A stretch of 64,000 bases of DNA from Herminiimonas fonticola (GCF_003293745.1 NZ_PTLZ01000005.1:1-64000); one strand, 5' to 3'. Positions 6,488 to 16,607 are shown, counted from the first letter of the stretch. The notes: generated by a model from the letters alone, not told the origin. Program-made: numbers and translations.

Positions 6488-8442
6488 GCTTCTCTTAAAT
6501 GAGGAGAGACATAAAACGGCGTTTCTTCAGCTTGAATATTTGCCCATTCGAGAGTTCTGCTTGGAAAGCGCGGAAGAATGGATTTTGTAATTGCAGAATA
6601 AGGAAGATCAAATTTATTACTCCAATCGATTGGAGTAAGCAGTTTCCGTTGCTGCTCCATGAACAATTTGAACTTCACCAGACGCGGCAAGATTCGACTT
6701 GTCCAAAGCGCATTTTCACAACTAAAGCATTGCCAAGGATCACTGCACGGCGTCTCGGGTATGCCACCAGGCTTGTTATAGAAGTCACGGCAACTAGCTA
6801 TAAATACGTCTTGCTCTCCCGAAAGAATCGAAACAATTTTTTCCTCTGATTCGGAAAGTTGTCTAGCTAGCGCAGCGATTTCTCCTTCTGTTTCGACGTT
6901 CTTTATAACGACTATTCCTCGGGCCTCTTGTACGACCTTATCTTGCGCGATGCGTATCGTTTGGTTGTGAATATGATGCGTGGCATCATTTGTCAGATAA
7001 TGAAAAGCTGTCGTATTTAAAGCTTGCTTACCATGATGTTTTAACGTCTTCTTACTAACGTTTGCCAAATTTCCACTTTTCAAATATGCATTTGTTGCGA
7101 CTGTTTTCCGTGTCTGCCTGAAACCAAATTTCAAAAAATCGCCATTCCGATCGCGTAGATCATGTGCTTCCATGAAACCAATAAAAATCAGGGGCCCTTG
7201 GATTAATCCGTTAGAAAAATACATTGTTGCATCGTATGTCAAAGCGGCGGCTTGTCCCAAGTACGGCCAGCCGGGTCCAGCTTTTCGGTGTGCTAGCCAC
7301 AACTGATTTTTTATATCGTCGCTGGCGAATGGGACGAGTGACTCGGTCATTTTTAGTACCAACTTGATTAGGGCAATCGGTGAAGTGCTACCTCGATTAG
7401 AAAATGAGATCTTCATTTGCTCATGACTACCGCGGTGCTTTTTGAACTCGACTATCGTTTTTCCTGCTTCTTCACCATGAAGGCAATCACGCGTCAAAGT
7501 CAACAATGACTCTGCATTTAGACCACTCTTAATAGAAAGCAAAATCATAAACGGCACCAAATCTTTATAACTTGGGTATAGATGAGAGATTAGTTCCGAA
7601 GGAGTATTAAAAGTACAGTTATCAGAGTCAGCCCATCGATTTCGCAAATAGCGTGTTAACAGACAGTTTTGCGCCGAGGAGCGCGAAGGAAACTGACCCT
7701 TTAAAACATGGACCAAATACCAAAGATCGTTAGCTTTACTATTCCAGCCGGTGGTAAATATAGATTTTTTATTCCACGGCTGCTTCAAATGACCAACTAA
7801 GCGCGGATCCTGTCCCTCAGCTAGTAATGCTTTTCCTAACGCCAGCCGCCCAAGAACATCTGATATTTCTTTTTTCGCTGCATCAATAAGCCTCACTTGT
7901 TCGTCATGGGTATAGGGTTGAACTGCGCAGATAGTGGCGTCACTACGCCTAAGCGACTTCGAAGGTATCTCCAGTTCGCTTGGCACAGAGCCTGAGACTG
8001 GCGAATCCTCTCCTTGCAATATTTTCATTAATTTTGCTATGCAAAGATAACTTCTCCCGGCGGTAGTATTTCCATAATTAGAGTGCAACCATTTTCTAAA
8101 GTCGATCAATGTCTCCCGACTAAGATCTTTAACACTCGTTTCCTTTGGGTTCCAATCTGTTTTTATCTCATCTAGATATCTAACCAATCGATGTAGAGAA
8201 TCACGCTTTTGCCGTACCACTTCAAAATGTTTGCCGGGTGAATTAATAACTTCCCCACTCCAAAGGGCACTCATTAATGGGCCAAATAATTTCGGCCTCG
8301 AAGAACACTTTTGAAAAGACAGCCAGCTACCTTCTCGCACTACTCCTGTTAAATCCCATTTCCAAGGCATTATTGACGGCATTGAAAACGTCTCATTGCA
8401 CTGAACATCATCTGCCGTAAATGGATTATTTCTAGCTTTCAT
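6484..8442 (-). CDS. Large tyrosine-recombinase-like protein with degenerate active site
   Basis: This is a 652-aa protein. An N-terminal SAM-like DNA-binding part lies around residues 75-145. The C-terminal catalytic fold is recognisable: box I (SGLNAESLLTLT, 306-317) has Asn309 where tyrosine recombinases have Arg. Box II keeps FRQTRKTVAT (441-450), His470 in LKHHG, and an H-Y pair at 481-482 where the nucleophile is expected. A Cys cluster (C566, C572, C575) near the C-terminus may bind zinc. The gene overlaps the preceding recombinase by 4 bp and the following ORF by 3-4 bp. Loss of the box I Arg suggests it is an accessory, non-catalytic or altered recombinase that works with the 412-aa partner. 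Confidence 0.8.
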   Translation of the reverse strand: MKARNNPFTADDVQCNETFSMPSIMPWKWDLTGVVREGSWLSFQKCSSRPKLFGPLMSALWSGEVINSPGKHFEVVRQKRDSLHRLVRYLDEIKTDWNPKETSVKDLSRETLIDFRKWLHSNYGNTTAGRSYLCIAKLMKILQGEDSPVSGSVPSELEIPSKSLRRSDATICAVQPYTHDEQVRLIDAAKKEISDVLGRLALGKALLAEGQDPRLVGHLKQPWNKKSIFTTGWNSKANDLWYLVHVLKGQFPSRSSAQNCLLTRYLRNRWADSDNCTFNTPSELISHLYPSYKDLVPFMILLSIKSGLNAESLLTLTRDCLHGEEAGKTIVEFKKHRGSHEQMKISFSNRGSTSPIALIKLVLKMTESLVPFASDDIKNQLWLAHRKAGPGWPYLGQAAALTYDATMYFSNGLIQGPLIFIGFMEAHDLRDRNGDFLKFGFRQTRKTVATNAYLKSGNLANVSKKTLKHHGKQALNTTAFHYLTNDATHHIHNQTIRIAQDKVVQEARGIVVIKNVETEGEIAALARQLSESEEKIVSILSGEQDVFIASCRDFYNKPGGIPETPCSDPWQCFSCENALWTSRILPRLVKFKLFMEQQRKLLTPIDWSNKFDLPYSAITKSILPRFPSRTLEWANIQAEETPFYVSPHLREA

Positions 8443-9677
8443 TCCGTCTGTTCTCCGGACAATGCCCTCTCGTCAATTTCGAACCCTTCACAATCATTGG
8501 AGATGTCAATCATGTCGGTTATTTCATCAACATAATCGAGATAGATAAATGTGGTCATTACGGATGCGTGGCCCATCAACCGTGAGAGCACGCGCAATGG
8601 ATCGTAAACCATTCTTTTATACGCTTCGCTTCTTGAATGAATAGGCACAGTTTGCCTAGCCAACATGTGTCGAATCATCCCGGAAAGCGTATAGATGGCA
8701 TAACTGTGACGCAGCATATGGGGGTGCGCCTTAAAACTAAATCCGCTACCGTCGCCAGCGACCCGCATCATCTTGTAGAACGCACTGTAGGTCGCGGGCC
8801 GTCCCAATGAAGTCAGGAATAAAAAATCTTCGTCATTGATATCAGCACTTCTCTTTAAACGACTGGCCCTTCTCCGATTAATTGCATCAGCGCGATCCCA
8901 TTCGATGTAGCGCCGCACATCTCTTAACCAGCTTTTTGGCACACGCACCGTACGCTCTTTATTACCCTTCCCAAGCACAGTTAGCGGGCATGTATTGAGG
9001 TCTTTGAAAAAAATGCTATCTGGATCTGGGAGCATCGACAGTTTGATGGTCGCTGCCTCCTGAGCACGTAGTCCGGTCCGAAATAAAAGTCTAACGAAAA
9101 GAGCATTTCGAAGCCCTTCTTTTGTAGCCATAATCCTCGGAAGATATATTTCCAGGAAATCATGTTCGGTCATGTACTTAATATCTTTCCTGCGAGTCCT
9201 TTCTTTGAGATTCGTTGAGAGAATATGGGAAGTCTGGTTTGGATAAGGCCCTGGCGACAGCTTTGTGGTGTAGTCGAAAGGAACATACTTCAAATGCCCT
9301 TCTTGTTTCGCCCACTCATAAAAACGCCTCAATGCAGCAGCGAAAACATTCCATGAACTAGATGAAATTTGTAAAGAACCAGGTTGAATTCTTCGTAAGC
9401 GGTAATAAACCATCCAATCCTCTGACGAGGCATTTCGCCAGGTTTTCTCTCGTTTAATCAAAAATCGAAAAAACAAGCTCAGTTGCTCCGCATAAGCACG
9501 CCATGTATTTGGACTAGGAGAACCAGGAGCCGCAAGAGACCTTAAAAAACTGTTAAGAACTGCGTCGCATTGCCAATTTAGATCTACTGTGAAAGGCTGT
9601 TTATCTACTAATCCAAGTTGTTCAACTAGGTGCGACAAATGCGGAGTCCGGTCTTGCTTCAAATAATAAATATCCAA
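8439..9677 (-). CDS. Tyrosine recombinase / integrase
   Basis: This is a 412-aa protein with a complete active site: Arg204 (RTGLRAQEA), Lys237 (LGKGNK), His320-x2-Arg323 (HPHMLRHSY), His370 (LMGH) and Tyr379. The core-binding domain lies at about 35-125. It starts at TTG 9675-9677, with AAGGA 8 bp upstream; no ATG is available in a sensible place. It is the first gene of a coupled module and lies about 100 bp from the island's right end, as expected for the enzyme that integrated the island. It cuts and rejoins DNA at the attachment site through a 3'-phosphotyrosine intermediate. Confidence 0.92.
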   Translation of the reverse strand: MDIYYLKQDRTPHLSHLVEQLGLVDKQPFTVDLNWQCDAVLNSFLRSLAAPGSPSPNTWRAYAEQLSLFFRFLIKREKTWRNASSEDWMVYYRLRRIQPGSLQISSSSWNVFAAALRRFYEWAKQEGHLKYVPFDYTTKLSPGPYPNQTSHILSTNLKERTRRKDIKYMTEHDFLEIYLPRIMATKEGLRNALFVRLLFRTGLRAQEAATIKLSMLPDPDSIFFKDLNTCPLTVLGKGNKERTVRVPKSWLRDVRRYIEWDRADAINRRRASRLKRSADINDEDFLFLTSLGRPATYSAFYKMMRVAGDGSGFSFKAHPHMLRHSYAIYTLSGMIRHMLARQTVPIHSRSEAYKRMVYDPLRVLSRLMGHASVMTTFIYLDYVDEITDMIDISNDCEGFEIDERALSGEQTE

Positions 9678-9783
9678 CCCGCTGTTCCTTTACGCACGAA
9701 AAATCAATGTAATAAATACTACATATTGACGTGAATAAATAGGCCTTTATCGCGTGAGACATTTTTAAAAAGTAAAGATAACC

Positions 9784-10587
9784 GCATGGTTCCTGATGTT
9801 TGGTTCGTTTGCGATGCTGGGTGCCAAAGTGGTTGGCATTCCGCGTCTGTCCGATGGACCCGATATCGCCAAGCTGGCCGAGCTGGCTGCATTGCACCGG
9901 CCAAAATTATTCGTCATCAATTCTGTCCTGCACAATCCAACCTCGACTTCGCTATCGGCAGCAAAGGCATTTCAGGTATTGAAAATTGCCGAGCAATACA
10001 ATTTCATGATTGTCGAAGACGATATTTATTGCGATATGCATCCGGGCACTACGGTGCAATCAGCGACACGCATCGCCGCGCTGGATCAGTTGAATCGCGT
10101 GATTTATCTCGGTGGATTTTCCAAAACGCTGGCGGCCAATTTACGCGTCGGCTTCATCGCCACGTCGCACGATATCGCACGGGACCTGGCCGATCGCAAG
10201 ATGCTGACCGCGTTGACTACGACCGAAGTCACCGAACGCGTGGTCTACAAGGTTTTGTCCGAAGGGCATTACCGCAAACACAGCGACCGTCTGCGCAGCA
10301 AGCTGGATGCAGTGCGCGACAAAACGATACGACAAATGGAACGCATAGGTGCCAGGATCAATTTCAACACGCCAGCCGGCATGTTCATCTGGACCGACAT
10401 GGGTTGCGACACCAATCTATTGACTGAAAAAGCCATGGCCGAAGGCTATCTGCTGGCGCCCGGCAGTCTGTTCTCGCCTAACCAGCTACCATCAACGAAT
10501 ATGCGTTTCAACGTCGCGGCGATGGGCGATCCCGGCCTCTTGCGCTTTTTGGAGCGAACTATGGACCTGGTGCGCAGCAAGACTTGA
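9784..10587 (+). pseudogene. MocR/GntR-type aminotransferase, 3' fragment
   Basis: The frame is open from 9769, but similarity begins at Ala-Trp-Phe-Leu (9784). What remains is about 267 residues of a fold type I aminotransferase domain: HNPTST (substrate/PLP contact), VEDDIYCD (PLP-pyridine Asp), and GGFSKTL with the PLP-binding Lys. A MocR regulator also needs an N-terminal winged helix and the first third of the enzyme domain, about 200 residues, which are missing here. The break coincides with the right end of the recombinase-bearing island. The fragment could still be translated from ATG 9796 or 9814 but should not be a working regulator. Confidence 0.8.
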
Positions 10588-10689
10588 AATCACAGCTTTC
10601 GCCCCAATTTCCGACGAAACGTTTGAAAGTCTAAGGTTAAAAGTCTGACCAAGGTCTGGCTTACTCGCCATCAGCGCAATATCATTCAG

Positions 10690-10712
10690 GCTTGCTGAGT
10701 GAATGAGCAAGC
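10690..10712 (+). terminator. Hairpin after the MocR fragment
   Basis: Seven-bp arms GCTTGCT/AGCAAGC enclose a 9-nt loop, about 100 bp past the stop and 65 bp before htpG. There is no T-run, so the terminator function is weak; it could instead be part of the htpG leader. Confidence 0.35.
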
Positions 10713-10776
10713 TGTCAGGCTTTCGACATCGCTTACATAGTAAAACCCACATTCTTTTTAGACACTCGAGGTAAAA

Positions 10777-12705
10777 ATGGCCGCATCCGAACAAAAAAAT
10801 CCAGAAAAGCAAACCCTGGGCTTTCAAGCCGAAGTAAAGCAATTGCTGCAACTGATGATTCACTCTTTGTATTCCAACAAGGAAATTTTCCTGCGTGAAC
10901 TGGTCTCCAACGCATCCGATGCTGCTGACAAACTGCGCTTTGAAGCGATCGACAATAGTGCGTTGTTCGAGAACGACCCTGAACTGAAAATCAAGGTCAG
11001 CTTCGACAAGGAAAAACGCACGATCACCATCAGCGACAACGGCATCGGCATGTCACGCCACGACGCAATCGAGCATCTCGGCACCATCGCCAAATCCGGC
11101 ACCAAGGAATTTTTCTCACGACTCTCCGGCGACCAGCAAAAAGATGCAGCACTGATCGGTCAGTTCGGCGTCGGCTTCTATTCCGGCTTCATCATCGCGG
11201 ATCGCATCACGGTAGAAACACGTCGCGCCGGCGCACCAGCCAATGAAGGCGTGCGCTGGGAATCGGGCGGCGCTGGCGATTTCACGGTAGAAGCCATCGA
11301 TAAAGCGACACGCGGCTCGGACATCATTCTGCATCTGCGCGAAGGCGAAGACGAATTCCTGTCGTCGTGGAAATTGAAATCCATCATCCGCAAATATTCC
11401 GACCACATCTCGCTGCCTATCATGATGGCGAAAGAAGAATGGGACGAAGAGAAAAAAGAAACCGTTACCCGCGATGAACTGGAAACCATCAACCAGGCCA
11501 GCGCCTTGTGGGCACGCAATAGAAACGACATCACGCCTGAGCAATACACCGAATTCTACAAACATGTATCACATGACTTCGGCGAACCGCTAACCTACAC
11601 GCACAACCGCGTCGAAGGTCGCAGCGAATACACGCAACTGCTGTATATCCCGTCGCAAGCACCGTTTGATCTGTGGGACCGCAACAAGCGCGGCGGCATC
11701 AAGCTGTACGTCAAGCGCGTCTTCATCATGGACGATGCAGAACAATTGATGCCGGTGTATCTGCGCTTCGTCAAAGGCGTGATCGATTCGGCCGATCTGC
11801 CGCTGAACGTCTCGCGTGAAATCCTGCAAGAATCGCGGGATGTCAAAGTGATACGCGAAGGTTCGACCAAACGTGTACTGGGCATGCTGGAAGAATTGGC
11901 AAACGCCGATGAGCAAGAAAAGAAGGACAAGTACACCACCTTCTGGAATGCATTCGGCCAAGTCTTCAAAGAAGGCATAGGCGAAGACGCAACCAACAAG
12001 GAACGCATCGCCAAACTCTTGCGCTTTGCGTCGACCACTGGTGACAGCGATGCACAAACCGTATCGTTCGCCGATTACGTGTCGCGCATGAAAGAAGGCC
12101 AGACCAAAATCTTCTACGCCACCGGCGAATCGTATAACGCAGCGAAGAACAGCCCGCACCTGGAAATCTTCCGCAAGAAAGGCATCGAAGTTTTGTTGCT
12201 GACCGATCGCGTCGACGAATGGATGTTGTCCTACCTCGAAGAATTCGAAGGCAAGGAACTCGCATCGGTAGCCAAAGGCGATCTGGACCTGGGCCAACTG
12301 GAAGATGAAGCAGAGAAAAAACAGCATCAGGAAACCGAAGATCAGTACAAGGAATTGGTAGGCAAGATGCAAACCGCACTCGCCGACAAAGCGAAAGAAG
12401 TCCGCATCACCTTCCGTCTGACAGATTCACCAGCCTGCCTGGTCGCCGATGAAAACGAACTGTCCGGCAACCTGCTGCGCATGCTGAAAGCTGCTGGGCA
12501 AAATGCGCCGGATGCGAAACCTATTCTGGAAATCAATCCGGATCATCCATTGGTGCAGCGCTTGAAATATGAAGACGCGAAGTTCGACGACTGGTCGAAT
12601 ATTCTGTTTGATCAAGCCTTGCTGGCTGAAGGCGGGAACCTGAATGACCCGGCTGGATTTGTGAAGCGTTTGAATGAGATGTTGCTGGGCTTGGCGGGAA
12701 AATAA
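10777..12705 (+). CDS. htpG: Molecular chaperone HtpG (Hsp90)
   Basis: This is a 642-aa protein, the normal bacterial Hsp90 length. The N-terminal ATPase (Bergerat fold) shows [14 protein letters not shown], the DNGIGM motif and [11 protein letters not shown] lid sequences. The middle client-binding domain (with the catalytic-loop Arg region [12 protein letters not shown]) and a C-terminal dimerisation domain follow; there is no eukaryotic MEEVD tail. GAGG precedes the ATG by about 6 bp. It refolds or stabilises client proteins under heat and other stress, together with DnaK. It stands alone between the MocR fragment and a strong terminator. Confidence 0.98.
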   Translation: MAASEQKNPEKQTLGFQAEVKQLLQLMIHSLYSNKEIFLRELVSNASDAADKLRFEAIDNSALFENDPELKIKVSFDKEKRTITISDNGIGMSRHDAIEHLGTIAKSGTKEFFSRLSGDQQKDAALIGQFGVGFYSGFIIADRITVETRRAGAPANEGVRWESGGAGDFTVEAIDKATRGSDIILHLREGEDEFLSSWKLKSIIRKYSDHISLPIMMAKEEWDEEKKETVTRDELETINQASALWARNRNDITPEQYTEFYKHVSHDFGEPLTYTHNRVEGRSEYTQLLYIPSQAPFDLWDRNKRGGIKLYVKRVFIMDDAEQLMPVYLRFVKGVIDSADLPLNVSREILQESRDVKVIREGSTKRVLGMLEELANADEQEKKDKYTTFWNAFGQVFKEGIGEDATNKERIAKLLRFASTTGDSDAQTVSFADYVSRMKEGQTKIFYATGESYNAAKNSPHLEIFRKKGIEVLLLTDRVDEWMLSYLEEFEGKELASVAKGDLDLGQLEDEAEKKQHQETEDQYKELVGKMQTALADKAKEVRITFRLTDSPACLVADENELSGNLLRMLKAAGQNAPDAKPILEINPDHPLVQRLKYEDAKFDDWSNILFDQALLAEGGNLNDPAGFVKRLNEMLLGLAGK

Positions 12706-12727
12706 TTCTTTATTTTTAGCTCCAAAA

Positions 12728-12763
12728 AAACAAGGCCGCGCTAGCAATAGCGCGGCCTTGTTT
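12728..12763 (+). terminator. Rho-independent terminator of htpG
   Basis: Fifteen-bp perfect arms (AAACAAGGCCGCGCT and its complement) enclose a 6-nt loop, GC-rich with a 3' TTT. It lies 23 bp after the htpG stop. Confidence 0.9.
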
Positions 12764-12831
12764 ATTGGATGAGGATATTCATCCGCAGCAGGAGGATGAT
12801 AGGCGGAGCTGCGTTCTTCAACTTACAGGAC

Positions 12832-13200
12832 TCATGCCTGCATCTCCGCCAAAATCACCAATGCCAAGGCGATGGCTCCAGGCAGCGCCTGAACAAACAG
12901 GATTTTTTTGCTTGATGTCGCTGCTCCGAAGACACCTGCCACAACAACACAGGCAAGGAAGAAAATTTTAACTGATGCGCCCGCCGAACCAAGCCACATG
13001 CCCCAAACCAGGCCCGCTGCCAGGAACCCGTTGTACAGACCTTGATTTGCGGCCAGAACTTTCGATGCGGCCGAAAACTCTTTGGTAAGACCAAAAGTTT
13101 TTCGCCCCTTTGGGGTATCCCACAAAAACATTTCCAGATACAAAATGTAGACATGCAGCACGGCCACAAGCCCGGTCGCAATGGTCGCTATAGTGTGCAT
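12832..13200 (-). CDS. DUF1304 family membrane protein
   Basis: This is a 122-aa inner-membrane protein with four hydrophobic segments (about 3-25, 50-72, 76-95, 98-118). The N-terminal HVYILYLEMFLWDTPKG and the central NQGLYNGFLAAGLVWG are hallmarks of the DUF1304 family. The biochemical role is unknown. A GAGGGC precedes the ATG. It faces htpG convergently and stands alone. Confidence 0.88.
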   Translation of the reverse strand: MHTIATIATGLVAVLHVYILYLEMFLWDTPKGRKTFGLTKEFSAASKVLAANQGLYNGFLAAGLVWGMWLGSAGASVKIFFLACVVVAGVFGAATSSKKILFVQALPGAIALALVILAEMQA

Positions 13201-13289
13201 ACATGCCCTCCTCTTGCGTCATCCAACGCTTTGTTAAACAGCGTAGGTGCTTTCAGTTCAGGTAGAACTTGGCTCTGAGATCGTGCAAA

Positions 13290-13423
13290 TCAAACCTTGA
13301 GGCCTTTAAGCAACGCCTAGACAAATCCAGACCACGTTCTTTTTCCAGCGCCTGCACTTGCAGTACCAGATCAATATTGAGCTTAACTGAAAAGGAGGCA
13401 ACCCAGCGCCTGATCACGCTTGC
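13290..13423 (-). pseudogene. Decayed copy of the 33722-33988 gene
   Basis: The plus strand from 13290 can be aligned with 33723 onward over about 130 bp (for example TTAAGCAAC, CCACGTTCTTTT, CCAGCGCCTGCA, CCAGCGCCTGATC). A net 13-bp deletion near 13318 and a further change near 13395 break the reading frame. The N-terminal part is not recognisable. The rest of the gap 13424-13592 shows no gene; it has an imperfect inverted repeat around 13503-13527. Confidence 0.7.
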
Positions 13424-13592
13424 CTTGTATCAATGAATGGCTGTGATCAAAAAACTGGGTGATCTGCTGAAGAGATTCACACTTTGGCCAGCGTTCCCAT
13501 GTTTACTCCCACGAATACTGTGGGTAACAGTTAGGGAGATCCAGGTGCATCTCAATGCATCCTGTCGCTATCCAAATAGTGGCACTTTACCG

Positions 13593-16500
13593 TCATGGCC
13601 TGCCTAATGACATCGCCAGTACGCGTGCCACATGCAATGCATTTTGCTGCGTGCCGTCAGCAATTTGATGTCGGCAACTGGTACCATCAGCAACAAAGAT
13701 GGTTCCAGCATCCGCTTCACGTATGGCAGGAAACAGTGACAACTCCCCCATCGCTTGCGACGCTGCATAATGCTCGGCTTCATAACCAAAACTGCCGGCC
13801 ATGCCACAGCATGACGATTCGATCAGCGATACATCAAGCTCAGGAATCCATTTCAAAACAGCTTGCACAGGACGTACTGCATCAAATGCTTTTTGATGAC
13901 AGTGACCATGCAGCGCCGCCTTGTTCGATGTTAGCGGTTGCAGGTCCAGTAGCGCGAGATCGATTCTTCCTGCAGCCTGTTCCTTGACCAAAAATTCCTC
14001 AAACAGGAAAGCCGAGGCTGCGAGTTCTTTCGCTTCATCACCATAGCCGTAGCTCAGGAATTCATCGCGCAGCGACAGCAGGCACGATGGTTCCAATCCG
14101 ACAACCGCGACGCCACGATGGACGAAAGGCATCAGCGCATCGAGCGTGCGACGTGCTTCCTTTTTCGCTTCATCAACCAGGCCGGCAGAAAGAAAGGTGC
14201 GACCGCAACACAGTGGACGTTCATTCGCCTTGATATTCAAGTGCACTGTGTAGCCCGCAGCTTGCAGCACTGCTTGTGCAGCTGCGGCGTTTTCCGGCTC
14301 CATGTAATTATTGAAGGTGTCGACGAAGAGCAGCACTTCTTTGCTGCCTGCGCTTGTACTTTCCGTTTGTTGCGACAGGAACGAGCGTTGGAATTTCGGA
14401 AAGGCGCGTTGCGGTGCGAGACCGACGAATTTTTTCAGCCAACCGGCTACCCACGGCAGGCGTTCACCTGCGGCAAGTAAGCCGCCTATACGGCTGGCAT
14501 ATGGTGCATAACGCGGCATGAAGGCAACCATGCGATCGCGCAAGGTGCTGCCGTTTCTATCAACCCATGCGGCGCGCGCTTCTATCTTGACTTTCGCCAT
14601 GTCGACGCCGGTCGGGCAATCGCGTTTGCAACCTTTGCATGAGACGCACAGGTCCAGCACTTCTTTCACTTCCGCACTGGCCAGACCATCGTCGCCTAGC
14701 TGTCCGGAAATTGCCAGCCGCAAGGTATTCGCCCGGCCGCGTGTGACGTGGCGCTCATCCTTGGTGATGCGATAACTCGGGCACATCGTACCGGCATCGA
14801 ACTTGCGGCAATGACCATTGTTGTTGCACATCTCCACCGCTTTGGCGAGACCGCCAGTGCGATCATCACCGGTGCCGGGCGCTGTTTCCAAACCGCTAGC
14901 CGGATCGCGCGTGACGTTCCACGCCGACCAATCCATTTTGCTTGCTATTGGCAGTTCGCGATAACCGGGAGCGAAACGGAAATTGCTCTTGTCGTCCATC
15001 TTCGGTGGACGCACGATCTTGTCGGGGTTGTAGCGATTATCCGGATCGAACAGATTCTTGATTTCGCTGAAGGCTTGATTCAGTTTCGGGCCGTATTGCC
15101 ATGCCACCCATTCACCACGACACAAGCCGTCGCCATGTTCCCCGGAATACGCACCCTTATATTCACGCACCAGGGCTGATGCTTCTTCTGCAATCGCGCG
15201 CATGTCGGCTGCGCCGTTACGCCGCATATCGAGGATAGGCCGCACGTGCAAGGTACCGACACTGGCATGTGCATACCAGGTGCCTTCGGTTTGGTATTTG
15301 TGGAAGACTTCAGTCAGGCGCTCGGTATATTCCGCCAGATGTACCAGCGGCACCGCGCAATCCTCAATGAAGGAAACCGGTTTGCCATCGCCCTTCATGC
15401 TCATCATGATGTTGAGGCCAGCCTTGCGGACATCCCACAATGCTTTCTGCTCGCCGGCATCGATCATGTTCGTGACAGATTCCGGCAAGCCGAGGTCACT
15501 CATCAAATCAGATAATGCCGATAATTTTTCAAGCAGTTCTGCCTTGCTGTCGCCGGCAAATTCAACCAGCAGAATTGCCTGCGGTTGTCCGACCAGCGCT
15601 TTCTCGATGACAGGCCTGAATGCCGGATTGCTCAGCGACAGATCGATCATCGTGCGATCAACCAGTTCGACCGCTGTAGGCTTGAGCTTGACGATGTGCT
15701 GCGTCATGTCCATCGCCTGATAGAAGGTCGGGAAGTTGATGACGCCGAGTACTTTAACGGCAGGTAGTGGTGCCAGTTTCAGCGTGATCTGACGGCTGTA
15801 AGCGAGCGTGCCTTCCGATCCGACCAAGATGTGTGCGAGATTGGCACTGCCGTCGTCGGTATAGGCGAGCGGATTCTGGCAATCAAATAGATCGATGTTG
15901 TAGCCGGCAACGCGACGCAAGACCTTGGGTACGCGTTCTATGATTTCGTCGCGTTCGCGCGTCGCTATCTGCTGCAAACCTTGCACGATCTGTTGCACGC
16001 GCGCGTTCTGCGTCATGTTTTCCAGGGTTTCGAAACGGGCCTGCGTACCGTCAGCCAGTACCGCGTCGATGCCGAGCACGTTGTGCACCATGTTGCCGTA
16101 TTCGATGGAACGTGAACCGCAGGAATTATTACCCGCCATGCCGCCTATCGTGCATTGCGCAGCCGTCGATACATCGACAGGGAACCACAAGCCATGCGGC
16201 TTGAGCCATGCATTCAGATGATCGAGCACCATACCTGGCTCGACCGTGATACTCAGTTTTTCTTTATCGAAATCGATAACCTTGTTCAGCCATTTGCTGT
16301 TGTCGATGACCAGCGCTTCGCCTACCGTTTGCCCGCACTGGCTGGTACCGCCGCCACGCGCGAGTATCGGCGTTTTCTCTGAGCGAGCAATGTCCAGACA
16401 GGTCAGCAAGTCATCCTGATCGCGCGGCACCACGACACCGATCGGCATGATTTGATAGATCGATGCATCCGTTGCGTAACGACCGCGATCCGCCTGGCTG

Positions 16501-16607
16501 AACAACACATCGCCGCGCAGTTCCTTGTGCAGCAATCTGGCTAATGGGCTGGATGAAGACAAGCCGAGCGGATTAACCGGAACGAAATGGAGTGGCTGGA
16601 CGAGCAT
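13593..16607 (-). CDS. ydiJ: FAD-linked dehydrogenase with Fe-S domain (YdiJ-like)
   Basis: This is a 1004-aa two-part enzyme. The N-terminal half is a GlcD/VAO-type FAD domain with the ARGGGTSQCGQTVGE and GGMAGNNSCGSRSIEYG motifs. The C-terminal half is GlpC/HdrD-like, with Fe-S cysteines at about 594, 600, 609 and 654, 657, 660, 664 (CVSCKGCKRDCPTGVD) and CCG-type motifs (LCCGRTF, SSCCGMAG). E. coli YdiJ of this architecture oxidises D-2-hydroxyglutarate; other relatives use D-lactate or glycolate. I start at ATG 16607, since AAGGA lies 10 bp upstream; twelve further upstream codons are open. It lies downstream of the class V aminotransferase on the same strand, with 123 bp between. Confidence 0.88.
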   Translation of the reverse strand: MLVQPLHFVPVNPLGLSSSSPLARLLHKELRGDVLFSQADRGRYATDASIYQIMPIGVVVPRDQDDLLTCLDIARSEKTPILARGGGTSQCGQTVGEALVIDNSKWLNKVIDFDKEKLSITVEPGMVLDHLNAWLKPHGLWFPVDVSTAAQCTIGGMAGNNSCGSRSIEYGNMVHNVLGIDAVLADGTQARFETLENMTQNARVQQIVQGLQQIATRERDEIIERVPKVLRRVAGYNIDLFDCQNPLAYTDDGSANLAHILVGSEGTLAYSRQITLKLAPLPAVKVLGVINFPTFYQAMDMTQHIVKLKPTAVELVDRTMIDLSLSNPAFRPVIEKALVGQPQAILLVEFAGDSKAELLEKLSALSDLMSDLGLPESVTNMIDAGEQKALWDVRKAGLNIMMSMKGDGKPVSFIEDCAVPLVHLAEYTERLTEVFHKYQTEGTWYAHASVGTLHVRPILDMRRNGAADMRAIAEEASALVREYKGAYSGEHGDGLCRGEWVAWQYGPKLNQAFSEIKNLFDPDNRYNPDKIVRPPKMDDKSNFRFAPGYRELPIASKMDWSAWNVTRDPASGLETAPGTGDDRTGGLAKAVEMCNNNGHCRKFDAGTMCPSYRITKDERHVTRGRANTLRLAISGQLGDDGLASAEVKEVLDLCVSCKGCKRDCPTGVDMAKVKIEARAAWVDRNGSTLRDRMVAFMPRYAPYASRIGGLLAAGERLPWVAGWLKKFVGLAPQRAFPKFQRSFLSQQTESTSAGSKEVLLFVDTFNNYMEPENAAAAQAVLQAAGYTVHLNIKANERPLCCGRTFLSAGLVDEAKKEARRTLDALMPFVHRGVAVVGLEPSCLLSLRDEFLSYGYGDEAKELAASAFLFEEFLVKEQAAGRIDLALLDLQPLTSNKAALHGHCHQKAFDAVRPVQAVLKWIPELDVSLIESSCCGMAGSFGYEAEHYAASQAMGELSLFPAIREADAGTIFVADGTSCRHQIADGTQQNALHVARVLAMSLGRP

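Larger units (their letters stand above)
1..9782. mobile_element. Genomic island, right-hand part
   Basis: Homology to a MocR-type aminotransferase starts abruptly at about 9784 with no start codon or N-terminal regulatory domain. A recombinase module reading inward lies right beside this point. Upstream there are IS genes, orphan genes, repeats and a PIN unit. The left end and the other half of the target gene are not in the window, and the left limit within the window is uncertain because the CDF gene could be chromosomal. The stretch 9678-9783 holds only AT-rich sequence with a small inverted repeat (ATGTA...TACAT, 9709-9727). Confidence 0.7.

Noticed and set aside
9786-10427. Plus-strand ORF overlapping the MocR fragment in another frame
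   Set aside because: The frame starting at 9784 matches the aminotransferase fold throughout; the other frame is an Arg/His-rich shadow.
11116-12747. Several long minus-strand ORFs across htpG
   Set aside because: They are shadows of the htpG coding sequence, with no ribosome sites and low-likelihood composition.
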